A DNA stretch of 64,000 nt from Halorubrum sodomense (GCF_900111935.1 NZ_FOYN01000005.1:86332-150331), one strand, 5' to 3'. Counted from the first letter of the stretch, positions 24,893 to 36,217 are shown. Numbers and translations: made by a program. The notes: generated by a model from the sequence alone, not told the origin.

Positions 24893-27800
24893 CTACTCCG
24901 CCGCGCCCCACTCCGCGACGCGCTTCGGACGGTCCGAGACCGCCATCACGTCGAGGTCGTCGCCCGCGTGGTCGAGCGCTTCGAGCGCCGCCTTCGCGGA
25001 GGCGTGCGTCGAGAAGTAGGTGATCTCCTCTTCGACCGCCACCTCCAGCAGGTCGCGCTGGCGCGAGACGATGAGGTCGAGTTCGCCGCGCTTGGCCGCC
25101 TCGATCAGGTCCGTCGCCTCGCTCAGATCGAAGTGCTCCGCGTACCCCGCGACGAGCGCCTCGCCCGCCTCGGTGCCCGGGTCCGGGAACTCCTCGGCCG
25201 AGAGGTCGACGACCGCGGTGCCGGACTCCGGGATCGGCTTCCCGGTCGAGTCCTGCGCCTTGTCGTACGCCTTCCCGAAGGAGGTCGCGGTGCCCATCAC
25301 CTCGCCCGTGGACTTCATCTCCGGGCCGAGCCGGGGGTCCGAGCCCGGCAGGCGGTCGAACGGGAGGACGACCTCCTTCACCGAGCGGTGTTCGGGGATC
25401 TGCTCGTCGACGTCGAGGTCGGCGAGCGTCAGGTCGTCCGTCATCACCTTCGCCGCGAGCTTGGCGATCGGGACGCCCGTCGCCTTCGAGACGAACGGGA
25501 CCGTCCGCGAGGAGCGCGGGTTCGCCTCCAGCACGTACACCTCGCTTTCGGCGTCGGGGTCGTGGACGCCGGTCACCGCGAGCTGGACGTTGAGCAGGCC
25601 GACCGTGTCGAGCGCGCGAGCGATGTCCTCGGTGACCTCGCGCACCCGGCCGAGCGTCTCGTCGCCGAGCGAGCGCGGCGGGATCATACACGCGGAGTCG
25701 CCGGAGTGGACGCCCGCGCTCTCGACGTGTTCCATCACGCCGCCGAGAAGCACGTCCTCGCCGTCGGCCACGGCGTCGATGTCCAGCTCGACCGCGTCGT
25801 CGAGGAACTGGTCGACCAGGATCGGCTTGTCCGGCGAGACGCGGACCGCCTCCTCGATGTACTCCTCCAGCTCGGCGTCGTCCTCGACGACCCGCATCGC
25901 GCGGCCGCCCAGCACGTAGGAGGGGCGGACGAGGACCGGATAGCCGATCTCGTGGGCGAGCTCGAGCGCCTCGGCCTCGCTCGTCGCGGTGCCGCCCTCG
26001 GGCTGGGCGACGCCCAGCTCGTCCATCAGGACGTTGAACCGGTCGCGGTCCTCCGCGAGGTCCATCGCCTCGACGCTCGTGCCCAGGATCTCGCAGTCGA
26101 GCCCGCGACGCTCGATCTCCGCCCGGAGCGGCTCGCCCACGTTGACGGAGGTCTGCCCGCCGAACTGGACCATCACGCCGTCGGCGCCGGTCGTCTCGAT
26201 CACGTCGGCGACCTCCTCGGCCGAGATGGGCTCGAAGAACAGGCCGTCGGAGGTGTCGTAGTCCGTCGACACCGTCTCGGGGTTGTTGTTGATCACGTGC
26301 GCGTCGATTCCGAGCTCGCGGAGCGCGCGCACCGCGTGGACCGCGCAGTAGTCGAACTCGACGCCCTGCCCGATGCGGATCGGGCCGCCGCCGACGACCA
26401 CGACGCTCTCCACGTCCGGGTCGACGCGGACCTCGTCCGCCGCGCCCGCGGTGTCGGCGCCCTGAAGGAACTCCGGCAGCCGCGCGGAATAGTAGTAGGG
26501 CGTGGAGGCCTCGAACTCGCCCGCGCAGGTGTCCACCTGCTTGTAGGTGCGGTCCGGGACCTCGCTCTCGACCCGCCCCACGTCGGCGTCGACGCCGCCG
26601 GCCGTCGCGGTCGCCGCGATCTCGGCGTCGGTGCGGCCGACCATCGCCGCCTCGGTGAAGTCGCCCTCGGCGGCCGCGGCGGTGCCGTCGGCGATCTTCT
26701 CGAAGCGCTCGACGTACCAGCGGTGGATGCCGGTCAGGTCGATCACGTCGTCGACGGCGTAGCCGCGGTCGAACGCCTCGAACATCGCGTACGGGCGGTC
26801 GGGGGTCGGCCGTTCGAGGTACTCCGACTCCAGCTCGTCGTCGTCCACCTCGTCGAAGTCGACCGCGGGGTCGTACTCCGAGGAGCGCAGCGCCTTCACC
26901 ATGCTCTCCTCGAACGTCCGGCCGATCGACATCGCCTCGCCGGTGGACTTCATCGCCGTGCCGAGCTCGAAGTCCACGTCGTCGAACTTGTCTATGGGCC
27001 AGCGCGGCACCTTCGTCACCACGTAGTCGATGGCGGGCTCGAAGGCGGCGGTCGTCTCGCCGGTGATCTCGTTGTCGATCTCGTGGAGCCGCTTGCCGAG
27101 CGCGACCTTCGCCGTCACGCGGGCGATCGGGTAGCCGGTCGCCTTCGACGCCAGCGCCGAGGAGCGGGAGACGCGCGGGTTCACCTCGACGACGCGGTAC
27201 TCGCCGCCGGGGGTGCCGTCGTCGTGCCACGCGAACTGGATGTTACAGCCGCCCTGGATGCCGAGGTCGCGGATCACCTCGAGCGCCGCGTCGCGCATCT
27301 CCTGGTGGCCGTCGTCGGGGATCACCTGCGAGGGGGTAACGACCGTCGACTCGCCGGTGTGGATCCCCATCGGGTCGATGTTCTCCATGTTACAGATGAT
27401 GATGCAGGAGTCGTCGGCGTCCCGCATCACCTCGTACTCCAGCTCGACCCAGCCCGCGATGGACTCCGTGATCAGCACCTCGCTGTTGCGCGAGAGCCGG
27501 AGCCCCTTGCGAACGCGCTCGACCAGCTCCTCGAACTCGTCGACGACGCCCGAGCCGGAGCCGCCGAGGGTGTAGGTCGTCCGGGCGATGACGGGGAGGC
27601 CGCCGACCGCGTCGACCGCGTCCTGGACCCGCTCGCGGAAGTACTCCTCGTCGAAGTCGGTGACCGACTCGTCCTCGTCCAGCGAGATGGTGGTCGACTT
27701 GGGGACCGGCTGCCCCAGGTCCTCCATCCGCTGGCGGAACAGGTCGCGGTCCTCCGTCGCGTAGATGGTGTCGAGCGGCGTGCCCATCACCTCGACGTCG

Positions 27801-28123
27801 TGTTCCTCCAGAATGCCCTCCTCGGCGAGCTCGGCGGTGACGTTGAGCCCGGTCTGGCCGCCGAGCCCCGCGATGACGCCGTCCGGCTCCTCGATCCGGA
27901 TGACCTCCGCGATGGCCTCGGGCGTGATCGGTTCGATGTACACCCGGTCGGCCGTCTCGGGGTCGGTCATGATCGTCGCCGGATTCGAGTTCACCAGGAC
28001 GACGCGGGCGCCCTCCTCCTGAAGCGCCCGACACGCCTGTGCGCCGGAGTAGTCGAACTCGGCCGCCTGTCCGATCTGGATCGGTCCGCTGCCGATGAGT
28101 AGAATCGTCCGGTCCTCGCTCAT
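24893..28123 (-). CDS. carB: Carbamoyl-phosphate synthase large subunit
   Basis: The 1076-residue protein has full CarB length, with two homologous ATP-grasp halves. The first opens LLIGSGPIQIGQAAEFDYSG. The second opens near residue 566 with VVVGGGPIRIGQGVEFDYC. A C-terminal regulatory (MGS-like) segment follows, with ELDLIVSRQRDLLEV. It makes carbamoyl phosphate for pyrimidines and arginine, together with the small CarA subunit. CarA is not in this window, so the two are encoded apart. It lies upstream of the DJ-1 gene on the same strand. Confidence 0.95.
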   Translation of the reverse strand: MSEDRTILLIGSGPIQIGQAAEFDYSGAQACRALQEEGARVVLVNSNPATIMTDPETADRVYIEPITPEAIAEVIRIEEPDGVIAGLGGQTGLNVTAELAEEGILEEHDVEVMGTPLDTIYATEDRDLFRQRMEDLGQPVPKSTTISLDEDESVTDFDEEYFRERVQDAVDAVGGLPVIARTTYTLGGSGSGVVDEFEELVERVRKGLRLSRNSEVLITESIAGWVELEYEVMRDADDSCIIICNMENIDPMGIHTGESTVVTPSQVIPDDGHQEMRDAALEVIRDLGIQGGCNIQFAWHDDGTPGGEYRVVEVNPRVSRSSALASKATGYPIARVTAKVALGKRLHEIDNEITGETTAAFEPAIDYVVTKVPRWPIDKFDDVDFELGTAMKSTGEAMSIGRTFEESMVKALRSSEYDPAVDFDEVDDDELESEYLERPTPDRPYAMFEAFDRGYAVDDVIDLTGIHRWYVERFEKIADGTAAAAEGDFTEAAMVGRTDAEIAATATAGGVDADVGRVESEVPDRTYKQVDTCAGEFEASTPYYYSARLPEFLQGADTAGAADEVRVDPDVESVVVVGGGPIRIGQGVEFDYCAVHAVRALRELGIDAHVINNNPETVSTDYDTSDGLFFEPISAEEVADVIETTGADGVMVQFGGQTSVNVGEPLRAEIERRGLDCEILGTSVEAMDLAEDRDRFNVLMDELGVAQPEGGTATSEAEALELAHEIGYPVLVRPSYVLGGRAMRVVEDDAELEEYIEEAVRVSPDKPILVDQFLDDAVELDIDAVADGEDVLLGGVMEHVESAGVHSGDSACMIPPRSLGDETLGRVREVTEDIARALDTVGLLNVQLAVTGVHDPDAESEVYVLEANPRSSRTVPFVSKATGVPIAKLAAKVMTDDLTLADLDVDEQIPEHRSVKEVVLPFDRLPGSDPRLGPEMKSTGEVMGTATSFGKAYDKAQDSTGKPIPESGTAVVDLSAEEFPDPGTEAGEALVAGYAEHFDLSEATDLIEAAKRGELDLIVSRQRDLLEVAVEEEITYFSTHASAKAALEALDHAGDDLDVMAVSDRPKRVAEWGAAE

Positions 28124-28317
28124 TACGCGGACGGAATACGCTCATCGTAATAAGGTCGGCGGTAGAGTACGAATCTCGCAGCGAGTTTGCGATTTTCGCA
28201 AGTCATCGAGTACCACGGTGGTCGGTACTACACGGCATTCGGTCCGTCCCGATGGCCGTGAGCCCGCGTCGAGCCTCGAGCCCCTCGACGTGGGACCCCT
28301 TCCGCGTATCGACCGAC

Positions 28318-28542
28318 TCAGGTCTCGAGCCGGTACCGGTAGGGCCGGCCCGCGATGACCTCGACCTCGCCGCGCTCGGCGCGGCGCCCGAGTACCGTTG
28401 CGACCCGGTGCGGGCTGTCGATCGCCTCGCACTCGTCGCACTCCTCGACGAGGGCGAGGATCTCCCGCGCCGTCAGCGGCTCGTCGGCCTCGGCGAGCAC
28501 GCCGCGGATCCGGTCGTACCGGTCGTATTCGCCGGCGCTCAT
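28318..28542 (-). CDS. Small winged-helix protein
   Basis: The 74-residue acidic protein contains a helix-turn-helix-like run: IRGVLAEADEPLTAREILALVEE, then SPHRVATVLGRRAERGEVEVI, with a terminal wing RPYRYRLET. Two cysteines (ECDECEAI) sit between the helices. Such small wHTH proteins are common in haloarchaea and usually unassigned. It stands alone, 195 bases upstream of carB on the same strand. Confidence 0.65.
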   Translation of the reverse strand: MSAGEYDRYDRIRGVLAEADEPLTAREILALVEECDECEAIDSPHRVATVLGRRAERGEVEVIAGRPYRYRLET

Positions 28543-28670
28543 ACGTCTTACGTAGGGTCTCCGAACATATAGGGTTCAGTGAGACAGGAGTCGGACGGTT
28601 GTCAGACACGAGCCGTGAGACGGCCGTTATCCGGCGCTTCGGTGTGTTTCGAGCGGCGCTCGGAGGGAGT

Positions 28671-29204
28671 TCAGGCGTAGGGATCCTCGGCCTCGAGGTC
28701 GCGCTCCGCGCGGTACTGCTCGACGAACTCGCTCACGTCGAACTCGACCATCTCCCGCTCGAACGCCGACAGCGCCTCGTCGTCGTCGGCGTGGCTCACT
28801 GCGTGTTCCATCAGTTCGATGACAAGTTCGACGACAATCTCGTGGAGTCGGCGCGAGTCGAACCGGGTGACCCACGCCATCGCGTACCCCACGTCCGCGT
28901 TCTCGCTGGCGTCGTGCGCGACGACGGCCTCCGGAAACTCCTCTAACACCACGCCGAGCAGGTGCGGCGTGTCGAACTCCGGCATCTCCTCGCTCGTCGT
29001 CTCGATCGCCTCGCGGAGCACCTCGACCAGGAACTCCGGGAGGAATCGCTCGGGGGGATGAACGTCCATCACGACCGCGTGCGCCTCGCCGCAGTCGCAC
29101 TCGTACTCGCGCATTCCGAGGTCCAGGTCGCCGACGCCGATCGTCTCCCCGCAGGGTAGCTCCAGCGCGTTCTCGTCGCCGCCGGGGACGCGGGGCTGGG
29201 ACAT
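28671..29204 (-). CDS. Conserved haloarchaeal protein (DUF5815-like)
   Basis: The 177-residue acidic protein has an early Cys pair (YECDCGEAH, about 34-42) and histidines that could bind metal. A helical body rich in E and D follows, ending in RDLEAEDPYA. It matches what I recall as the DUF5815 family, but no function is known. It is 68 bases from the next gene on the same strand (29273-29494). Confidence 0.7.
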   Translation of the reverse strand: MSQPRVPGGDENALELPCGETIGVGDLDLGMREYECDCGEAHAVVMDVHPPERFLPEFLVEVLREAIETTSEEMPEFDTPHLLGVVLEEFPEAVVAHDASENADVGYAMAWVTRFDSRRLHEIVVELVIELMEHAVSHADDDEALSAFEREMVEFDVSEFVEQYRAERDLEAEDPYA

Positions 29205-29272
29205 GGTCTCGCTTGGTCGCTGGCGAGGTTAAAAGGCGCGGAACCAGACGCTCGGGGTTCGGACGGGGACGA

Positions 29273-29494
29273 CTACTCGGGGTCGCGTTCTCCGTGTTCG
29301 TCGTCGTCCCCGTGCGTGGCCTCCTCGTCCCCGTGACCGCCCCCATGCGTCTCCACCTCGGCTTCGACCTCGATCTCGATCCCGTTCGCCTCGTAGGTCG
29401 CCTCGATCAGTTCGGCGTCGCCGCGTTCGATCTCCAGTTCGTCGCGGTCGACCTCCACTTCGACCTCCACGTCGACGGTGACGTCGTCGGACAT
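29273..29494 (-). CDS. Small acidic, histidine-containing protein
   Basis: The 73-residue protein begins with alternating acidic/valine residues (VTVDVEVEVEVDRDELEIE). It ends in a His/Gly/Asp/Glu-rich tail (THGGGHGDEEATHGDDDEHG) that could bind metals. The ORF is open further upstream in frame, but ATG 29494 gives the protein-like part. It lies 59 bases downstream of the Cdc48-type gene on the same strand. Function is unknown. Confidence 0.55.
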   Translation of the reverse strand: MSDDVTVDVEVEVEVDRDELEIERGDAELIEATYEANGIEIEVEAEVETHGGGHGDEEATHGDDDEHGERDPE

Positions 29495-29553
29495 GGCGCC
29501 CGCTACGCGCGCGATACGCAAAACGTCCCCGCAGGAAAGGCGCGTCGCCGGCG

Positions 29554-31776
29554 TTACTGGAACCCGATCCGGCCGCCGGTGTCGCGGAGCGACTCGCCGC
29601 CGCCGCCCTTGAACTGCTCTTTGATGTCGTCGTAGTACGCGAGGATGTCGTCGTTTACCGTCGGCCGCACCGACTCCATCGCGCGCCGGAAGTGTTTCAT
29701 CTCGACCTCCTCGGCGTCGTCGTCGTCGCGCAGCGCCTCGATGGCGGCCTCGCGGGCGATCCCCTCCAGGTCGGACCCGACGTAGCCGTCGGTGATCTCG
29801 GCGACCTCGCGCAGGCTCACGTCGGGCGCGAGCGGCGTGTTCTGGGTGTGTATCTCGAGGATCCGCTCGCGACCCTCCTGGTCCGGCTGGCCGATCATCA
29901 CGAGGCGGTCGAACCGCCCCGAGCGCAGCAGCGCCGGGTCGATCATATCGGGACGGTTTGTCGCGCCGATCACCATCACGTCGCCCATGTCCTCGAGGCC
30001 GTCGAGCTCCGTCAGCAGCTGGTTGACGACGCGCTCGGAGACGTTGTTCCCGGCCTCCTGCCCGCGCGAGGGCGCGAGACTGTCGAGCTCGTCGAAGAAG
30101 ATGATCGTCGGGCTCACCTGCCGGGCCTTCCGGAAGGTCTGTCTGATCGCCTTCTCCGACTCGCCGACCCACTTCGAGAGCAGCTGCGGCCCCCGCACCG
30201 AGATGAAGTTCGCGTTCGTCTCGTTGGCGACCGCCTTCGCCATCAGCGTCTTCCCGGTTCCGGGCGGGCCGTACAGCAACACGCCCTTCGGCGCGTTGAC
30301 GCCCATCCGGTCGAACTTCTCCGGCGAGGTGAGCGGCCACTCCACCGACTCTTGGACCTGCTGTTTGGCGTCGGTGAGTCCCCCCACGTCGTCCCACGAT
30401 ATCTTCGGGAGTTCGACGAGCACCTCGCGCATCGCCGAGGGCTCCACCTCGTTCAGCGCCCCCGAGAAGTCGTCGCGTTTGACGATCATCCGGTCGATAA
30501 GACTCGGCGGCACCTCCTCTTCGTCTAAGTCGATCTCGGGGAGATACCGGCGCAGCGCCTTCATCGCGGCCTCCTTCGTGAGGCTCTCGATGTCGGCACC
30601 GACGAACCCGTGCGTCTCGTCGGCGAGGTGGTCCAAGCTCACGTCGTCCGAGAGCGGCATCCCGCGGGTGTGGATCTGGAGGATCTCCTTGCGCCCCACC
30701 TCGTCGGGGACGCCGATCTCGATCTCGCGGTCGAACCGACCCGGCCGGCGGAGCGCGGGGTCGACGCTGTCGACGCGGTTCGTCGCGCCGATGACTATCA
30801 CCTGCCCGCGCGTCTCTAACCCGTCCATCATCGTCAGCAGCTGGGCGACGACGCGGCGCTCGACCTCGCCGGTGACGTCCTCGCGTTTCGGCGCGATCGA
30901 GTCGAGCTCGTCGATGAAGATGATCGAGGGCGACTCCTCTTTCGCGTCCTCGAATATCTCCCTGAGCTGCTGTTCGGACTCGCCGTAGTACTTCGAGATG
31001 ATCTCGGGGCCGGCGATCGAGAAGAACGACGCCGACGTCTCGTTGGCGACCGCCTTCGCGAGCAGGGTCTTTCCGGTGCCCGGCGGGCCGTGGAGCAGGA
31101 CGCCCTGCGGCGGCTCGATCCCGAGCTTCGAGAAGATCTGCGGGTGTTTCATCGGCAGCTCGACCATCTCGCGGACGCGCTGGATCTCGTTTTGAAGGCC
31201 GCCGATGTCCTCGTAGGTGATGCCGCCGCCGGTCTTCTCGAACCCGGAGATCGGCTCTTCGCGCAGTTCGACCTCCGTGTCCTCGGTGATCAGGCAGACG
31301 CCGTCGGGCTCGGTCTCGACCGCGATCAGCGGGATCGCCTGGCCGGGCGACCGCATGAACGGGTGGTTCGTCGAGGACATCACCGGGACGATGTCGCGCT
31401 CGACGACCGGCCGCTTGAGGATCTGACGTTTCACCATGCCGGCGGCGTCGGAACCGAACTGGACCGACGCATCCTCCGGCGGGGCCAAGACGAGCTTGTC
31501 GGCCTTCTCGGCCTCCGCCTTCCGGATGGTGACGCGCTCGCCGATGCCCACGTCCGCGTTCTGTCGGGTGAATCCGTCCACCCGGACGGTGTCGGTGTTC
31601 CAGTCTTGGCGGTCGGCGCGCCAGACCTTCGCGGCGGTGGTCTCCGCGCCCTCGATCTCGATGATGTCGCCGGGCGAGAGCTTCAGGTGGAGCAGGGTGT
31701 CGGGGTCGAGTCGGGCGATACCGCGTCCCGAGTCGTTCGGGTACGCCTTCGCGACTTCGAGTTGGACTTCGTTCAT
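29554..31776 (-). CDS. Cdc48/VCP-type AAA+ ATPase
   Basis: The 740-residue protein begins [15 protein letters not shown]. An N-terminal double-psi barrel substrate domain (about 1-190) is followed by two AAA modules. Each module has Walker [17 protein letters not shown] (first, about 230-245) and [16 protein letters not shown] (second, about 500-515). Walker B sequences are [10 protein letters not shown] and [10 protein letters not shown], and arginine-finger regions are present ([10 protein letters not shown] and RSGRFDRL). It unfolds ubiquitin-like-tagged or aggregated proteins and feeds the proteasome. Confidence 0.95.
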   Translation of the reverse strand: MNEVQLEVAKAYPNDSGRGIARLDPDTLLHLKLSPGDIIEIEGAETTAAKVWRADRQDWNTDTVRVDGFTRQNADVGIGERVTIRKAEAEKADKLVLAPPEDASVQFGSDAAGMVKRQILKRPVVERDIVPVMSSTNHPFMRSPGQAIPLIAVETEPDGVCLITEDTEVELREEPISGFEKTGGGITYEDIGGLQNEIQRVREMVELPMKHPQIFSKLGIEPPQGVLLHGPPGTGKTLLAKAVANETSASFFSIAGPEIISKYYGESEQQLREIFEDAKEESPSIIFIDELDSIAPKREDVTGEVERRVVAQLLTMMDGLETRGQVIVIGATNRVDSVDPALRRPGRFDREIEIGVPDEVGRKEILQIHTRGMPLSDDVSLDHLADETHGFVGADIESLTKEAAMKALRRYLPEIDLDEEEVPPSLIDRMIVKRDDFSGALNEVEPSAMREVLVELPKISWDDVGGLTDAKQQVQESVEWPLTSPEKFDRMGVNAPKGVLLYGPPGTGKTLMAKAVANETNANFISVRGPQLLSKWVGESEKAIRQTFRKARQVSPTIIFFDELDSLAPSRGQEAGNNVSERVVNQLLTELDGLEDMGDVMVIGATNRPDMIDPALLRSGRFDRLVMIGQPDQEGRERILEIHTQNTPLAPDVSLREVAEITDGYVGSDLEGIAREAAIEALRDDDDAEEVEMKHFRRAMESVRPTVNDDILAYYDDIKEQFKGGGGESLRDTGGRIGFQ

Positions 31777-32003
31777 GGTTCCTCGCGGGGGATGATCGTA
31801 TCTGGACCCGGTCCGGGAATAAGCCTGTTGCCCGTCTCCGGCCCGCCGATTCCTCCGGTCCGATCGGCGGCCGCGGTAGGCTGTGTGATCATATGGCACG
31901 GTACGGAGTCCGGTCATAAAACCCCGTCGTAAGCGTGCCTTTTCGCCGTCGGTTGGAAGCCCGAATCCGGAGGTATTTGTCCGCCAGTCGCCTCGGGGAA
32001 ACC

Positions 32004-33437
32004 ATGCGAACGCTCGTCTTCGACGGTCGGACCGGCGCCGCCGGCGACATGATCTGCGCCGCGCTGATCGCGGCCGGCGCCGACCCCGACGCCCTCGCCC
32101 CGGCGAGGGACGCGCTCCCGGTTCGGTACGCGATCGGCGAGACGGAGAAGAACGGGATCCGCGCGACGACCGTCGACGTCCTCGTCGACGACGGCGACGG
32201 TGCGGTCGAGGCCGACGCGGACCACGACCATGATCACAGCCACGGTCGCGACCACAGTCACGATCACGGTTACGATCACGACCACGGCCACGGGCACGAC
32301 CATAGCCACAGTCACGACCACGACCGCGAGACGGACACCGCCGAATCAGAGACCCACGCCGAGGGCGCGGGCGTCCAGCGGAGCTACCGCGAGGTGGTCG
32401 ACCTCGTCGGGTCGATGGATCTCCCCGACGCGGTCGAGTCGACCGCGCTCGACGCCTTCGAACTGCTCGGTCGCGCCGAGGCGTCGGTCCACGGCACCGA
32501 CCTCGACGAGACGTACTTCCACGAGGTGGGCGCGGACGACGCGATCGCCGACGTGGTCGGCGCGGCGCTGCTGGTCGACGACCTCGGCCCGGAGCGCGTG
32601 GTCACGACGCCGCTCGCGGCCGGCGGGGGGACGGTCGAGATGAGCCACGGGACCTACCCGGTCCCGGCCCCGGCCACGACCGAGATCGCGAGGCGAGCCG
32701 GGTTCCGGATCGTCGGCGGGCCGATCGATCGCGAGCTGCTCACGCCGACCGGCGCCGCGATCCTCGGGGCGATCGCCGAGGGCGTCGATTCGGTCCCGGA
32801 CCTCGCGATCGAACGCGCCGGATACGGGGCCGGCGACGCCGACTTCGAGCGCCACCCGAACGTCCTCCGCTCGCTCGTCGGGGACGGGGGAGGGGCGGGC
32901 GACGAGCACGGCGAGGTCGACGGGAAACGCGACCCCCACGTCGGCCACGACCGCGGTGGGGCGCTCGCTCACGACGACATCGCCGTCTTAGAGACCAATC
33001 TCGACGACGCGGCACCGGAGGTGCTCGGCGGGCTTCAGGAGACCCTCGCGCGCGCTGGCGCGCGAGACGTGACGATCGTCCCGACGACGATGAAGAAGTC
33101 CCGCCCCGGCCACCTCGTGAAGGCGATCTGTAAGCCGGAGGACGCCGAGGCGGTCGCGGATCGACTCGCCCGCGAGACCGGAACGCTCGGAGTGCGTCAG
33201 TCCGGCGCGAGCCACCGCTGGATCGCCGAGCGCGAGTTCGAGACGGCGACGCTCCGGGTCGGCGGCGCGGACCACGAGGTGGCGGTGAAGGTCGCGTCGA
33301 CGACGGACGGGGAGGTGTACGACGTCAGCGGAGAGTACGACGACGCGGCCGCGGTCGCCGCGGCGACCGGCCTCCCGATCCGGGAGGTGCTGCGGCGCGC
33401 CGAGGCCGAGGTGCGGGAGCGGCTCGACGGCGACTAG
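32004..33437 (+). CDS. larC: LarC-like nickel pincer cofactor biosynthesis protein
   Basis: The 477-residue protein has the LarC/DUF111 layout, starting [17 protein letters not shown] long His/Asp-rich linker (about residues 72-115) is a plausible nickel or metal buffer. GAADH-like [14 protein letters not shown] and [15 protein letters not shown] follow, with the C-terminal domain near [11 protein letters not shown] and [11 protein letters not shown]. LarC inserts nickel into the pyridinium cofactor used by lactate racemase. LarA, LarB and LarE are not in this window. The longer ORF from 31935 is not used because it lacks the family's start. Confidence 0.8.
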   Translation: MRTLVFDGRTGAAGDMICAALIAAGADPDALAPARDALPVRYAIGETEKNGIRATTVDVLVDDGDGAVEADADHDHDHSHGRDHSHDHGYDHDHGHGHDHSHSHDHDRETDTAESETHAEGAGVQRSYREVVDLVGSMDLPDAVESTALDAFELLGRAEASVHGTDLDETYFHEVGADDAIADVVGAALLVDDLGPERVVTTPLAAGGGTVEMSHGTYPVPAPATTEIARRAGFRIVGGPIDRELLTPTGAAILGAIAEGVDSVPDLAIERAGYGAGDADFERHPNVLRSLVGDGGGAGDEHGEVDGKRDPHVGHDRGGALAHDDIAVLETNLDDAAPEVLGGLQETLARAGARDVTIVPTTMKKSRPGHLVKAICKPEDAEAVADRLARETGTLGVRQSGASHRWIAEREFETATLRVGGADHEVAVKVASTTDGEVYDVSGEYDDAAAVAAATGLPIREVLRRAEAEVRERLDGD

Positions 33438-33464
33438 GTTGGAACACCGCGGTCCCGGACCCCG

Positions 33465-33812
33465 TCAGTCGGGCGGGTCGACCCGCTCGACGCGCTCCGG
33501 GTCGACGCCGAACCCGTCCGCGAGCCGCTCGCGGACGCGGTGGACGACGAACTCGTCGGCGCCGTTGGGCTCGGCGCCGTCGAACTCGGCGTCGGACGCC
33601 GCCCCCTCGTCGACCGCGAGGGTGGCGATCGCTTCGACCGTGGTGTCATTGAGGCCGGGCCGGAGGCCGGCGATCTCGATCGCCTCGACGCTGAGGCCGT
33701 CGATTCGTTCGATCTGTGCTCTGGCGCCGGCGACGAGGTCGCCGGCGGCCGCCTGCGAGACGCGGACGGTCACCGTCGCCTCGACCGACGGCGTGTGGAT
33801 GGCTGCCGCCAT
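33465..33812 (-). CDS. Hypothetical haloarchaeal protein, convergent with larC
   Basis: The 115-residue protein starts MAAAIHTPSVEATVTVRV. It consists of short strands and helices with a Gly-poor acidic core and ends in ERVERVDPPD. The ORF stays open upstream on this strand, but the added residues are not protein-like. It is convergent with larC with 27 bases between. No family is recognised. Confidence 0.5.
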   Translation of the reverse strand: MAAAIHTPSVEATVTVRVSQAAAGDLVAGARAQIERIDGLSVEAIEIAGLRPGLNDTTVEAIATLAVDEGAASDAEFDGAEPNGADEFVVHRVRERLADGFGVDPERVERVDPPD

Positions 33813-34365
33813 ACGCCCTCGCCGCGAGTCGAACGCGGCGCGGCCGGTCGGTGTCCCGGATGACGATCCGGGAGCGACCGGTGCGCGTCCTCGAACGCCG
33901 CGCCGGCGACGACGGGGGTCGCCGACGGCGGCGCTCGCGAGGGTGACGGTCGTCCGACTCGACGCGCGCGACGGACAGCGGCGGCTGGAGAGAACGGGGT
34001 GCGGTCCGTCCCGGGGGAAATCTCCCCAGCCGACGCGCGTCACGCGGTCGGGCGGACGGACCGTGGATTCGGAATCCCGTAGCCGGTCCCGGTCCACCCG
34101 AGGAACGCGACGCTCGCGGACCGCGCGAGCGTCGAGAGGGCGGAACGGGTCATGGTCGGGATCCGCGGCGTGGGGTGCGCCGCTGTTCACCAGATATGTC
34201 GGTTTCGTATTAAAATTATGTTAGTTATGCGACCACATGACACGGTGTGCGCGACCCGAGAGCCCCCGAGAATCCGCCGGAGCGGCCGCCGGCGCCCCGT
34301 TCCGTCGCCGTCGAGACGACAGGCCTATGACCGCCGCCCGACCAGTTGCGCGTAAGCAGTCCGTT
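33813..34365. other. Intergenic stretch with no recognised gene
   Basis: About 550 bases separate the hypothetical gene from aspS. Open frames cross it on both strands, but they are GC-driven and look unlike proteins. Near 34209-34222, an AT-rich TATTAAAATTATGTTAG tract stands out and could be a promoter element. I see no tRNA, repeat or conserved hairpin. Confidence 0.5.
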
Positions 34366-35670
34366 ATGATCGAGCGAATTCACACGTCGGACGTCGAACC
34401 GGACGCGGACGAGGTCGCCATCGCCGGCCACGTCCACGAGATCCGCGACCTGGGAGGCCTCGTCTTCCTCATCGTGCGCGACCGCGAGGGGCTCATCCAG
34501 ATAGTCTTCAAGGAGGAGCGCGAGCCGGAGCTGTTCGAGGCCGTCCAAGACGTCGGGGCCGAGGACGTGGTCCGGGTCGTCGGCGAGCCCCTGGCGAGCG
34601 ATCAGGCGCCCGGCGGCGTCGAGATCGCGCCCACCGAGTACGAGGTCATCGACGAGGCGGAGTCCCCGCTCCCGCTCGAGATCTCGAAGGACATCGAGGT
34701 CGACCTCTCGACCCGGCTCGACAACCGCGCGCTCGATCTCCGGAAGCCGGAGACGCTCGCGGTGTTCACGCTGCGTTCCGAGCTCATCACCGCCATGGAG
34801 GAGTGGTTCGACGACGAGGGGTTCGTCGACATCAAGACGCCCCTGATCTCGAAGGGCGGCGCCGAGGGCGGCGCCGAGCTGTTCCCGATCCTCTACTACA
34901 ACCAGGACGCGTTCCTCTCGCAGAGCCCCCAGCTGTACAAGCAGATGCTGATGGCCTCCGGCTACGAGGCCGTCTACGAGACCGGCACCGCGTTCCGCGC
35001 CGAGGACTTCGCGACCTCCCGCCACGTCTCCGAGATCGCGATGTTCGACGTCGAGCTGGCGTACATCGACGACCACGACGACGTGATGGACGTCCAGGAG
35101 GCGTCGCTGCGCCACGCGCTCCGCGAGGTCGCGGAGAACGCCGAGCGCGAGCTCGACCTGCTCGACGTCGACCTGGAGGTCCCCGAGGACGACTTCCCGC
35201 GGATCACCTTCGACGAGGCGCTCGACATCTTGGAGACCGAGTACGGGCACTTCCCGGACGACCCGACCGACCTCGACACGAAGGGCGAGAAGCTGCTCGG
35301 CGAGCACTTCGAGGAGCGGGGCCACCCCGCGTTCTTCGTCGTCGGCTACCCCGACGAGAAGTTCTACTACATGCAGGACGTGCCCGACGACGAGATCGCC
35401 TCCCGGAAGTTCGACCTCATCTACAAGGGCCAGGAGCTCTCTTCGGGCGGCCAGCGCGAACACGACGTCGAGCGCATGGTCGAGGTCATGGAAGCGGAGG
35501 GCGTCGAGACCGGGAACTTCGAGTTCTACATCGAGGCGCTGAGCTACGGGACGCCCCCCCACGGCGGCTACGGGCTCGGCATCGACCGCCTCGTCCAGAA
35601 GGTCGCCGGCCTCGACAACATCAAGGAGGCGATCATGTTCCCGCGCGACCCGAACCGGCTGGAGCCCTGA
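34366..35670 (+). CDS. aspS: Aspartyl-tRNA synthetase, archaeal type
   Basis: The 434-residue protein begins with an OB-fold anticodon-binding domain (about 1-105). The class II catalytic core follows, with motif 2 in [20 protein letters not shown] and motif 3 in [16 protein letters not shown] (about 400-415). The length suits the archaeal class. Many archaeal enzymes also charge tRNA-Asn (nondiscriminating); that is not decided here. A start at 34327 is possible; ATG 34366 fits the family N-terminus. Confidence 0.93.
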   Translation: MIERIHTSDVEPDADEVAIAGHVHEIRDLGGLVFLIVRDREGLIQIVFKEEREPELFEAVQDVGAEDVVRVVGEPLASDQAPGGVEIAPTEYEVIDEAESPLPLEISKDIEVDLSTRLDNRALDLRKPETLAVFTLRSELITAMEEWFDDEGFVDIKTPLISKGGAEGGAELFPILYYNQDAFLSQSPQLYKQMLMASGYEAVYETGTAFRAEDFATSRHVSEIAMFDVELAYIDDHDDVMDVQEASLRHALREVAENAERELDLLDVDLEVPEDDFPRITFDEALDILETEYGHFPDDPTDLDTKGEKLLGEHFEERGHPAFFVVGYPDEKFYYMQDVPDDEIASRKFDLIYKGQELSSGGQREHDVERMVEVMEAEGVETGNFEFYIEALSYGTPPHGGYGLGIDRLVQKVAGLDNIKEAIMFPRDPNRLEP

Positions 35671-35904
35671 CCGGACGGCTCGGTCGACCGCGATCGGCCA
35701 GACGCGCCGACACCTCCCGAGACGAGGGCCGCGGCCGCGCCGCCGACCGCGACCGTTCGAGGCGTTCTGTTATATACTACCGCTGTTCGTGGCAGAAATC
35801 CCGCAGCAGACCGTCTTCCGGCGATAAAACCGGGTTAAATCGGGCGTAACTCGGCTGAACGGCTTGCGACATTAAAGGGCGTCGGGCACCGAGGGGAGCC
35901 CGTC

Positions 35905-36216
35905 ATGAACGCGATCCGAACGACGCTGATCGTGGCGCTCGCCACGGTGGTACTGATCGGGACCGGCGCGGCCGCCGGCGCCGTCGCGGCGACTCCCGGG
36001 TCGGGCGACGCCCCCGGCGACGCGGGACCGCCGACCGACCTGCCGGACCAGGTGCCCGACTTCGTCGGCGGCATCCTCGACAGCGTGAACGAGTTCCTCG
36101 ACGGCGGGCTCGACGACCTCGGGGAAACCGTGAGCGACATCGCCGGGAACAGCGCGAGCGAGGGTAACGGATCCGCCGCGAACGACGGGTCCGATGCGAA
36201 CGAGGAGGGCACGTAA
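35905..36216 (+). CDS. Small secreted/anchored hypothetical protein
   Basis: The 103-residue protein starts with a Sec-like signal peptide (NAIRTTLIVALATVVLIGTGAA) and then an acidic, Ala/Gly/Asp/Ser-rich mature part with predicted helix VGGILDSVNEFLD. Its TAA is one base before the next gene's GTG, so both are co-translated. It may be a partner of that lipoprotein-like neighbour. No family is recognised. Confidence 0.6.
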   Translation: MNAIRTTLIVALATVVLIGTGAAAGAVAATPGSGDAPGDAGPPTDLPDQVPDFVGGILDSVNEFLDGGLDDLGETVSDIAGNSASEGNGSAANDGSDANEEGT

Positions 36217-36217
36217 C

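Noticed and set aside
24812..28102. 1096-residue open frame antisense to carB
   Set aside because: It mirrors the GC-rich third positions of carB; its residues are His/Arg/Val-rich with no domain pattern.
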